Source: Gibbula magus (Eukaryota > Mollusca > Gastropoda > Trochida > Trochidae). From it: a stretch of DNA of 64,000 bases. Below, in pieces: positions 13,691 through 25,200 of this stretch (the stretch's first letter is position 1; the number at the start of each line of letters is the position of its first letter). Both the position numbers and the translations under genes were made by a program. The stretch lies in contig OW388299.1 in the NCBI GenBank assembly GCA_936450465.1, positions 40,497,548 through 40,561,547 of the forward strand, read 5' to 3'. Below the pieces are notes generated by a model, which did no database searches, was not told where the DNA came from, and was given only the letters and a program-made list of their open reading frames with translations.

Positions 13691-16299
13691 CACCATGCAC
13701 CATACACCATACAGTATACACCATACAACATACACCATACACCATACACCATACACCATACACCAAACACCATACACCATACACCATACACCATACAACA
13801 TACAACGTACACCATACACCATACACCATACATAACACACCACACACCATACACCATACACCATACACCATACACCATACACCATACACCAAACAACATA
13901 CGCCATACACCATACACCATACACCATACACCATACACCATACACCATACACCATACACCCTACACCATACACCATACACCATACACCATACACCATACA
14001 CCATACACCATACACCATACAGTATACACCATACACCATACACAATACACCATACACCATACACCATACACCAAACAACATACACCATACACCATACACC
14101 ATACACCAAACAACATACACCATACACCATACACCATACACCATACACCATACAACATGCACCATACACATACACCACAAACCATACGCCATACACCATA
14201 CACCATGCACCATGCACCATACACCATACACCATACAGTATACACCATACAACATACACCATACAACATACACCATACACCCTACACCATACACCCTACA
14301 CAATACACCATACACCATACAGTCTACACCATACACCATACACAATACACCATACACCATACACCATACACCATACACCATACACCCTACACCATACACC
14401 ATACACCATACACCATACACCCTACACCATACACCATACACCATACACCAAACAACATACACCATACACCATACACCATACACCATACACCATACACAAT
14501 ACACCATACACCATACACCATACACAATACACAATACACAATACACCATAAAACCATACACCATACACCCTACACCCTACACCATACAATATACACCATA
14601 CAGTATACAGTATACACCATACACCATACACCATACACCATACACCATACACCATACACCATACACCATACACCATTCACCATGCACAATGCACCATGCA
14701 CCATACACATACACCATACACCATACACAATACACCATACTCCATACACCATGCACCATGCACCATGCACCATGCACCATGCACCATACACCATGCACCA
14801 TGCACCATGCACCATGCACCATGCACCATACACCATACACCATACACCATACACCATACATCATACACCATACACCATACACCATGCACCATGCACCATA
14901 CACCATACACCCTACACCATACACCCTACACCCTACACCATACACCATACACCATACATCATACACCATACACCATACACCATACACCTTGCACCATGCA
15001 CCATGCACCATGCACCATGCACCAAACACCCTACACCATACACCCTACATCATACACCATACACCATACACCATACACCATACACCATACACCATACATC
15101 ATCACCATGCACCATGCACCATGCACCATACACCATACACCATACACCATGCACCATGCACCATACATCATGCACCATGCACCATGCACCATGCACCATA
15201 CACCATACACCATACACCATACATCATACACCATACACCATACACCATGCACCATTCACCATGCACCATACACCATACAGTCAACACCATACACCATACA
15301 CAATACACCATACACCATACACCATACACCATACACCCTACACCATACGCCATACACCATATACCATACACCATACACCATACACCATACACCATACACC
15401 AAACAACATACACCATACACCATACACCATACACCATACACCATACACCATACACCATACACCATACACAATACAACATACACCAAACACCATACACAAT
15501 ACACAATACACAATACACCATAAAACCATACACCATACACCCTACACCATACACCATTCAACATACAGTATACAGTATACAGTATACAGTATACACCATA
15601 CACCATACACCATACACCATACACCATACACCATACACCATACACCATACACCATACACCATACACCATACACCATTCACCATGCACCATGCACCATGCA
15701 CCATACACATACACCATACACCATACACCATACACCTTACACCATACACCCTACACCATACACCATACACCATACACCATACACCATACACCATACACCA
15801 AACAACATACACCATACACCATACACCATACACCATACACCATACACCATACAACATACAACATACAACATACACCATACACCATACACAATACACCATA
15901 CACCATACACCCTACACCATACACCATACACCATACACCATACAGTATACACCATACAGTATACACCATACACCCTACACCCTACACCCTACACAATTCA
16001 CCATGCACCATGCACCATACACATACACCATACACCATACACCATACACCATACACCATGCACCATGCACCATACACCATACACCATACAGTGTACACCA
16101 TACAACATACTCCATACACCATACACCATACACCATACACCATACACCATACACCATACACCCTACACCCTACACCATACACCCTACACCATACACCATA
16201 CACCATACTCCACACAGTATACACCATACACAATACACCATACACCATACACCATACACCATACACCATACACCATACACCCTACACCATACACCATAC

Positions 16300-17660
16300 A
16301 CCATACACCATACACCATACACCAAACAACATACACCATACACCATACACCATACACCATACACCATACAACATACACCATACACCCTACACCATACACC
16401 ATACACCATACACCATACACAACAACATACGCCATACACCATACACTATATACCATACACCATACACCATACACCATACACCATACACCATACACCAAAC
16501 AACATACACCATACACCATACACCATACACCCTACACACTACACCCTACACCATGCACCATGCACCATACACATACACCATACACCATACACCATACACC
16601 ATACACCATACACCATACAGTATACACCATACAACATACACCATACATCATACACCATACACCATACACCATACACCATACATCATACACCATACATCAT
16701 ACACCATACAGTATACACCATACAGTATACACTATACAGTATACACCATACACCATACACCATACACCATACACCCTACACCCTACACCCTACACCGTAC
16801 ACCCTACACCATACACCATACAGTATACACCATACACAATACACCATACACCATACACCATACACCATACACCATGCACCATGCACCATGCACCATGCAC
16901 CATGCACCATGCACCATACACCATACACCATACACCATACACCATACACCATACACCATGCACCATGCACCATGCACCATACACCATACATCATACACCA
17001 TACAGTATACATCATACACCATACATCATACACCATACAGTATACACCATACAGTATACACTATACAGTATACACCATACACCATACACCATACACCATA
17101 CACCCTACACCCTACACCCTACACCGTACACCCTACACCATACACCATACAGTATACACCATACACAATACACCCTACACCATACACCATACACCATACA
17201 CCATACACCATACACCAAACAACATACACCATACACCATACACCATACACCATACACCATACAACATACACCATACACCCTACACCATACACCATACACC
17301 ATACACCATACACAACAACATACGCCATACACCATACACTATATACCATACACCATACACCATACACCATACACCATACACCATACACCAAACAACATAC
17401 ACCATACACCATACACCATACACCCTACACCCTACACCCTACACCATGCACAATGCACCATACACATACACCATACACCATACACCATACACCATACACC
17501 ATACACCATACAGTATACACCATACAACATACACCATACATCATACACCATACACCATACACCATACATCATACACCATACATCATACACCATACAGTAT
17601 ACACCATACAGTATACACTATACAGTATACACCATACACCATACACCATACACCATACAC
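16300..17660. repeat. Approximately 890-bp higher-order duplication at the right of the array
   Basis: The rare phase-breaking word ACAACAACATACGCC occurs at about 16420 and about 17311. The word ACAGTATACACTATACAGTA recurs near 16720, 17047 and 17604. These repeats indicate partly overlapping duplications, distinct from the 3.3-kb unit. Confidence 0.6.
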
Positions 17661-17823
17661 CCTACACCCTACACCCTACACCGTACACCCTACACCATAC
17701 ACCATACAGTATACACCATACACAATACACCATACACCATACACCATACACCATACACCATGCACCATGCACCATGCACCATGCACCATACACCATACAT
17801 CATGCACCATGCACCATGCACCA

Positions 17824-18000
17824 GTCGGATCACTCGAACTACCTTTGAGCGGCCATTTTAATGTGAACACCTTAAAATGGCCGTTCGATTGGAATTGTAC
17901 TCGCATGGCTTAACCGATGCAGGAATATTATTAAGCCATTGGTAACACTTATTTATATTTTGTGAGGGCACTTATTTCAGAATGAAAATTCAGCAAATCC
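17824..18000 (+). mobile_element. MITE family B fragment abutting the heptamer array
   Basis: It begins within a few bases of the last ACCATGC unit. It carries the family B core GAGCGGCCATTTTAATGTGA followed by its near-palindromic partner, then GACTCGCATGGCTTAACCG-like sequence also seen at 27640 and 45720. It lacks the outer ends, so it is truncated at the array border. Confidence 0.65.
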
Positions 18001-18233
18001 ATAAGAAATGTATTGAATGTGTATGAAAGGAAATACATAATGAATATTTTACCAAGTTGGTCACTTAATGGATATTTCACTCCCATGGCTTAACCGAAAC
18101 ATGAATAACCGAACCATGACTGCAGTTCCAATAATATCACTCAACTTATATAACACCCCAATTGTCAAATAAATGATAATTTCTTTTTTTTTCCAATGAA
18201 CGTCGAACAACCGCCTTATACATGTGCAGACAT

Positions 18234-18601
18234 AATCTCATTAAAATGAAACCGAAAATCACACTCGTACCTCGTTTCTGATCTGAACACTACATCATAG
18301 AGGTCATGTTCGGTGACCTTTCGCCTTCAATAATATCAGCCAATCAGAGGCCAATCGTATGTCAACTCAAGCTTTTCTAGCCTCGTTGCTGATTGGCTCT
18401 AGGGAAGGTAGGGTGACTACAGTATTCATATCCTGGGCAAAACAAGTTAGGGATATGAAATTATGAATAGTCAACTATATATTCATTCACATAATGATAA
18501 AATATTTATCAACTTTAGATTGCCCTAACGTAGTTAATCCAGTATATTAGAAACGCAGCGAGGTATGAGTGTTACGTTCGATCTGATTTAAATGAGATTG
18601 G
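18234..18601. mobile_element. Foldback element, family F copy 1
   Basis: The left end AATCTCATTAAAATGAAACC with ACACTCGTACCTCGTTTC pairs with GAAACGCAGCGAGGTATGAG and AAATGAGATT at the right. A related copy lies at 30655-31022, and the element at 36202-36461 has similar tips. No coding content. Confidence 0.55.
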
Positions 18602-19064
18602 TGTAGAAATCACATTTATATTCACAGTAGTGGATAAATATCATCAATCCATGTTTTTATATGTTGTAGTTTCAAAAGGTGTTTTTGACTAATTTAGGCT
18701 CTCCAAACGCAGTCGATCAGATATCATTAGTTTTATCTTTATATCGTCAATGAACCGAATCAACTAGAATTAAAACTGAAGAATTCGACAAATAGTCTAC
18801 TAGTTAAAATGGCATAATTTATAACGTTTGGCATATATGACTGAATGTCCCTTTAAGGCCGTTTCTCGTTTATTGTGTCCACTTGGTGTATCTATTTCTT
18901 GTATCGGCATAGGTGTGTATGTGCTTTCTATTATGAGCTGAATGACTTTAATGTTCTCGTACTGTAACTGCAACAGGTTGAACACAATACATTGCAACGA
19001 CAAGTCGCGCGTGAGAATAATCGTCATTTAAAATGATCTATGCCCCAGTCAATTTCTCCCATTT
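18602..19064. other. Non-coding spacer
   Basis: AT-rich. A piece near 18805-18850 (TTATAACGTTTGGCATAT) resembles the end of MITE family E, suggesting a relic. No gene. Confidence 0.35.
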
Positions 19065-19290
19065 GTCGAATCTGTCGAATAAAGTCCATTTTGTAAGTAT
19101 GTGATGAGGATATATCTCGTAAAGAGATACACAAGATTCTATTTTATGGAAGTGAGTACAATGTACTTAATATTTTATATCTGTTCAAACATACATGGGG
19201 TGTTGAAATTGCTATTCTGAGCGGGTTTTCTGGACATAATGTTTGGTATTCAATGTTCATTACTATGTGACGTATAAGTATGTTAGTATG
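19065..19290. mobile_element. Interspersed repeat family D, partial copy
   Basis: It shares GATGAGGATATATCTCGTAA, CATGGGGTGTTGAAATTGCT and GGACATAATGTTTGGTATT with 47518-47920 and weaker copies at 43930-44195, 49770-49920, 60840-61000 and (reverse) 61700-62035. No protein was recognised in any copy. Confidence 0.5.
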
Positions 19291-19319
19291 AGATATTATT
19301 AACCATAGGGTAGAAAATA

Positions 19320-19700
19320 ACCGAGATAATATTATTGATATGAGCACATGAGCACATATCACGTTTGCCTAGCAACCATTGTTTCATCGCGACTTCCCGT
19401 ATTTCGTCGTCTGTGACGTCATAAAACGATTGTTCGTGACGTCAATGAAGCTTGCCGTCGCCAGAGAAGTGGGTGGTTCTTTACTAGTATCACGGGAATC
19501 AAATGGAATAGAATGGGTAATAAAGAAAGTATTACACTCGAAAGTGTGCCATGTGACGTTTACGAAACTCGTGCAAATGTATGTATAACCCTCGCTCTCG
19601 CTCGGGCAATAAAAAAATTCACACTCGTTTCGTAAAAGTCATATGACACACTTCCTCGGGTAATAATCTCTATGTATCGACATAATTCACCTTCTTGGAC
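19320..19700. mobile_element. Interspersed repeat family H copy 1
   Basis: About 370 bp found again in reverse orientation at 62700-63075. Shared words include CACGTTTGCCTAGCAACCAT, TTACACTCGAAAGTGTGCCA and CCTCGCTCTCGCTCGGGCAA. The copy contains an internal imperfect palindrome around TTTACGAAACTCGTGCAAAT and CACTCGTTTCGTAAAAGTCA. No coding content. Confidence 0.6.
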
Positions 19701-19779
19701 CAAAATTGTTTTACGCAGCATTACTTGTAGCCCGTCATAAAACAAGCCAAAAATCCCTTTATGGCTATCCTAGCTCGCC

Positions 19780-19960
19780 CAGCGCTAGATCACTTGAACT
19801 ACCTTCGAGCGGCCATTATAATGTTAACACTTAAAATGACCGTGCGATGGGAAATGGGCACGCACCGAACCATGTACATTCGTTTTAGAATCCTCTTTAT
19901 TGATATTAAGGAGTTTTATTTAGCCATTGGTAACACTTATTTACCTTTTTAGTGGGAGCA
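19780..19960 (+). mobile_element. MITE family B fragment
   Basis: GATCACTTGAACTACCTTCG followed by AGCGGCCATTATAATG and GAACCATGTACATTCGTTTT matches 45648-45840 and 17826-18000. Truncated. Confidence 0.6.
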
Positions 19961-20820
19961 TTAATTAAATTAATTAATTAAAACGCCCTTTCGCCCCGTG
20001 AACAATTTAAGCATTTATAATTTGCTTTAAAATTAGCACAGTACCCTTAAGATGTATCTCTGATTTAAATAACTCCCTGCCAAATTGTCACATATAATCT
20101 GACGAGATCATCAAACAGATCAATTATTCATTGAAACATTTCTCTTTTTATTATGTTTTTGTTATTGAGATGTTTATGAATTCATATGTATATACAATGT
20201 AGTCATGAACAAAGTTATGAGATACCACGCAAGGTAACTGAGAAGAAAGAAATAAAAATAAACTAATTTGATCACAAACAGCCATTAAGAAACAGTTTAT
20301 CATATCATTCAACGCGTAAATCATTGTTAAATGAAATAATACCAAGATAATGTCAAACTAAAACTAGATTCTATAAACGATTCTGAAAGGGTAAAATATC
20401 CAAGACATTCAAATTGTAACAAAGATAAGGTCGCAACGCATTGTTATCCACGTTCGACAAAGCAAAGTAATGTTTGATATTTGCTGACAAATACTGTACA
20501 CACCTTAGAACCATGTTGGAAAACAAAAGAAACGTTCAAACGTGTTTAGCGCAGAGACGTTCACGTCTGAAACAAGGAAGGGGCGCCAATATGTCACGTA
20601 CGTTTCGCCCTACGAAAAACAAGAGCCGTAATTGTTAACGAACGTTTAATGTCATAATATCTAAACAGTGCTCTTTGCTATATTTTACGATTTTATATTA
20701 ACAATAAAAGCTAATATACTTACTTATTATCTATTATATGTTGTACACATGTTTATTGTAATTGTTTAAAAAAGATAAGTTTGTAATTTGATAAATTGAG
20801 TTGGTCTAGTTATCGCAGAT
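19961..20820. other. Intergenic spacer upstream of gene B
   Basis: AT-rich sequence with no gene or clear repeat recognised. Confidence 0.4.
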
Positions 20821-20827
20821 GTCACGC

Positions 20828-20939
20828 ACACGCATGATGACGTCATAATAGATTTTGCTATGTACATCCGTGGTATATAAACTATGTCATTTGTTACCTG
20901 GAGGGCATTTCAAGAGGTTCATGAGTACTGTAAATATAG
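20828..20939 (+). promoter_or_regulatory. Candidate promoter and 5' UTR exon of gene B
   Basis: TGACGTCAT (CRE-like, about 20829) precedes TATATAAA at 20874-20881. About 30 bp further a short exon would end at 20939 before the donor GTAAAT. An acceptor ATTTCAG at 22043-22049 lies just upstream of the start codon, so a 5' UTR intron of 20940-22049 fits. The signals are visible; their use as a promoter is inferred. Confidence 0.45.
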
Positions 20940-21425
20940 GTAAATTTTATTCTTATATTATATTGATGATTTTATCAGCAATAATACATTAATAATACAA
21001 TAATGCATTTGTACGATTTTCATGGTGACAGGTTGTCGCAAATAATTCAATTGCAGACATTTAGCGATTATCATGTTTATTCAATTGTGTTTTAAAATTG
21101 TCATGTGCAACCCATTACGTTTTTAAATGAAAGGGTTTTGTTGTATGAATGAAGATTCACGATTTTGATTCAATCATTTTATTTCAATTTACATGTACAA
21201 TTTTCATGGACAATTATGTTGTAAATGAAAGCGTTTTATGATTGATGTAACTTTTGTAATGTAGATGCATTATAAGATAATTTGATATATCATATTGCGG
21301 GTAATAGATTATATTTGTAAATACTCTCGTTGTATATGATTATCCATTACGTAAGGTAAGTTGTTTTTGTCAACACCGCCGTAGTACTCAATAACTTTAA
21401 ATGTTATACCGAATACCTCATATTT

Positions 21426-21791
21426 TAAAGGGGCAGTAGCACGTTTTTTGCAAAATTATTTTTTTCAAATTTCCCATTTATAATGATAGTTTATATCATT
21501 CATACATGTATTAATCTAGAGGGTAAACATCTTGTTACACAAACCAATTATCTGTAGTGGTAAAAACTATGTTGCGTATAAAGCAAAAATTGCATGGCGG
21601 CCATTTTATTGTGAACACAATTTATTATTTCCAATGACAAAAAACTTTTCCCATGGCTTTACGGAACCATGTACACTCATATTTTAGCTTGATTTTCTGA
21701 AGAGGGAAGGGTGTTTTACTGTTGGTGACATTATGTTTCAATTACATTTCATCGACTTATTTCAGCAGAAAAACGTGCTACTGCCCCTTTA
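21426..21791. mobile_element. MITE family A copy 3 (in predicted 5' UTR intron of gene B)
   Basis: Same orientation as 621-985. The ends are TAAAGGGGCAGTAGCACGTT and AACGTGCTACTGCCCCTTTA, with TTAA at both borders. It is one of the best-preserved copies. Confidence 0.8.
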
Positions 21792-22073
21792 AGGAGAGAC
21801 AATATATTTCACTTGTAACAAAGTTGTGCTTTTGCAATAATATGCTACAGTGCTGAGTCCAGAAGAGAGTGGGGGCTCAGGATGGTCTGTGTGTGGTGTG
21901 GAGAGGGGGAGGGTAGGTAGTTGACCTACTCACCACAACCCCAACTTATGATGGGATCCGCTACCCCCTTTTTCTAAATTTGTGTATCCACCCAACCTGA
22001 TATTTGAAAATTCCTTGATCCGTTTTCGTGTTATACTATTACATTTCAGACCACTGTATAACTCAAAGCGAAT

Positions 22074-22275
22074 ATGAAGTTAATCATATTACTCGTTGCG
22101 TGTGCATCAATTTGCGAAGCTACTCTCTATGGACAAATGCTGAAAATTTACCGATCTGCCATCGACTCTCGTAAGACCTCGCGAGATCTCGCAAAGTGTT
22201 GGAACGACCCTACCGGAAACTGTTGCAGAACAAATGTGTCTGGTTGTCGCAATTACCGTAGACACACAAAAACAA
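22074..22275 (+). CDS. Gene B exon 1 (signal peptide and Cys-rich start)
   Basis: ATG at 22074 opens a clear signal peptide. The donor GTAAGT follows 22275, leaving phase 1. Residues 42-58 read KCWNDPTGNCCRTNVSG, the same spacing of CC and SGC as gene C. Confidence 0.85.
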
Positions 22276-25200
22276 GTAAGTATATTTTCCTATCTTTTTG
22301 TGTCCTGTTGTTGATTAATATTCAAAAAGTATTTGAAATATTAAAAATTATTATTTGAAACAGAGAAAGAAAATTATGTATTTGCTGTCGATTTTGTACA
22401 TTTAAAGTTTGGCAAGATGCATTATTCATAAATTGCCTCTGTTCACTTAGCAGTACGTATGGGTACTTTGTATGAGCGAAGAAAATGTGACCGTCATGAG
22501 AACGTCATACATTATGACTGGAAGCTATTGTTCCGTTTATTCCAGGGAGTTGATAATGAAATACAATCATATTTGCCTCATACCAGGCAGTATATTATAT
22601 ATAGTGTCGTGAGAATATTTTCGGATGTGGATTTTATGAGCGCTTTATAAATATGAACATCATTTTTGTATAACAGTTGATACTTTTGATTTGATGTACA
22701 ATTTTAGTGTGATTTGCGTCATTCTTCATAGTCAAATACAAGACGAAGCCCGCACAAGTTTAGATCACTAGTTTGATTACTGCCTTGCTGTTTTTCCATG
22801 ATATTTTGCCTAGATTGCTGCGCCATCAACTGCGATTATTTAGTACTTACATGTCTCGAATTATTAAACCTCAGTCAAGAAATGACATTCGGTATCTAAT
22901 TCCCTGACACACAAATATAGAAAACTTCTTCTGTATTTACAACTTCTTTATTGCATGAACAGTGTTAGTTTTTGCACGGAAACATCGTTGTCTTGCAATA
23001 AGACACATATATACAACTAGTTTCTCATTCATGCAGTAATAAACACTCAATGAAGTTAAAACAAAATAGCATTTAGAATGTCGATATTGCCCAAACATAT
23101 CAAAAGTCGTTGGCCTTATCTCTGCTCTCGTTCTGGTAATATAAATTTCACTCTGGTTGAGTAAAAGAAAAACCTATAACACACGTAATATTACTCGTGT
23201 GTTTATAATTTGACAACATAAAATCTTATTTTAATCCTTGAAGTACTATTAATACTATACTATACTACTGAAGATATTAAACATTAAAATAAAATTATAA
23301 AGTTGTATAAATACTATTTGTAAATTACTATTTCATACGTTAAATTTGTATTAGCTGACATTCATGAATACGATTCTGACGCTATTTACCTTTAATTATA
23401 AGGTGCAATGCAAGTATCTACATTTTAAGCACATGACAATTATCTCAAAACTACTTAAATCATTAACTTTTCAGGAGCAAATTACTTCTTCATCAACACT
23501 GTACCATTTAAACCCGGCAACTTTCCATTCATGGGATGCAACGTCCAGTGTCTATGCAACTCCCCACAGCCGTCATGTTCGGGCGGTCCTTCTCCCCCTT
23601 TCAATCCACCCGCCCCGTACCAACCACCCGCCCCGTACAATCCTCCAGCCCCGTATCAGCCACCCGTAACCCAAGCCCCTGCTACTGCTGCGCCTGCTAC
23701 AGCTGCTACAGCTGCTCCAGCTACACAGGCGCCAGCTGCTACTCAAGCACCAGGAACGGCTGCCCCTGCAACTGCTGCTTCTGCGACTGCTGCTCCGACA
23801 ACTGCAGCTCAAACATCTTCAACTGCCTGTAAGTTTAATCTATTGTTTAATATTGTCATGGATGTTGACATAAGTATTTCTTGTAAGAACAATTATTTGC
23901 CTTTATTTTATGCTAAATTGAAACTTTAACAAATGTCGTATAGTAATAGGTATTATGTTACAGTACTATGTCCATATTTTATGAGCGCTTCGCATTTTTC
24001 TGTTAACTCTGTTGAATTATGGCATGTACACCTGCTGAAAGGAAATGAATAAAAGATATGTTTAAAGTTTAATAGGAGCAGGCAATATACAGGAGTTTTA
24101 TTATTTGTTGAAGTTGAAAATAATCACAATCTGTAAACAATTGGCTTATTATAAACATTCGATGTCCGTTTTGTCTTCATTTGTTAGAGATTAAATTAAC
24201 CACCAAAGGTGGACATTTGGAACTGACGTGAAATGTGCAAACTCATATGCCAACATTTTCCAAAAGAACCCATGTTCATGGTGGAATTTAGGATGAGTTC
24301 AGGTTATCAATTTGTGTTAAGATTTCTACTTTTCACTTGATACGTAAGTGTACCATTCTCAACATTTAACCATAACAGCTCGTTGATATACATAAACATT
24401 TCGAAAAAAAATTCTTTTTTAAAATCCCAAGTTTATGACCAAAAAAGTTGTAATGTAATCGTATGTTTTCCCTGGTACCCATGTAACGTTCCTGGATTAA
24501 AATGTGTCTCACCACAATCCTATGTAAAATTGTATTCCAATTTTAAAGAAAGAATATTTTTTTAGAAACTCAACTCCCCACCGGTCCAATTTATCACGCT
24601 AAAGGGGGAGAAAGGGGATCAAAGACGTGCCGATGATACATGTATCTTAAAGGGGGTTTAGCATATTTTTGTAAAATTTATTTTTTCAAAAAAGGTAAAC
24701 CATCGCACTGAACAAACCAATTATCTGGTAATCACGATGTCACGTAATAGGCAAAATACTGCATGGCGGGCTTGGCGGCCATTTTAATGTGAACACCCTG
24801 TATTGTTTCGAAGGACAAAAATGATCGCCATTGCTTAACCAAACCATAAACACTCGTTTTTAACCTTGTTTTCCGAAGAGCCAAATATGTTTTACTCTTG
24901 GTTATCATCAATTTTTAAATCCATTGCATCAACTAATTTGGACAAACAAACGTGATACAGCCACTTTAAGGAGGGAGCTATGCGCAAAAACGTTGTTAAT
25001 CATTCCTTATGAGTTCAACAACAAAACTAAAATGTTGTTTTAGGAAACTGAAAGTATAATCGATGAAAATATTTATCCTGGACTAAATTAACATGCAAAT
25101 CCATGAAAATAATGTCACCGTCCGTTAACTTATGACACGGCACTGTAGTTCATCAAGTTTTGGGGAAACATCTGTCATCATTTATCATATGACAAAATGT

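Larger units (their letters stand above)
3640..17823. repeat. 14.2-kb heptamer satellite, (ACCATAC)n with ACCATGC blocks
   Basis: About 2,000 tandem copies of the 7-bp unit ACCATAC. Variants include ACCATGC (in blocks of roughly 3-9 units), ACCCTAC, ACAATAC, AACATAC, ACCAAAC, AGTATAC and ATCATAC. The + strand is almost free of G outside the ATGC variant, so the strands are strongly skewed. The unit has no in-frame stop, and because 7 is not a multiple of 3 every frame cycles through all three phases. This gives long spurious open frames on both strands: + reads HHTPYTI, - reads MVYGVWC. The longest is over 1,200 codons. These are not genes. Variant positions recur at long range, which shows higher-order organisation. 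Confidence 0.97.

Noticed and set aside
3640..17823. Interstitial telomere array
   Set aside because: The unit ACCATAC does not match TTAGGG-type or other known telomere repeats and lacks the G-run.
3651..17913. Dozens of long open frames in the heptamer array on both strands
   Set aside because: They follow from a stop-free 7-bp repeat. All frames are equally open, and the peptides are pure heptad repeats without start or splice context.
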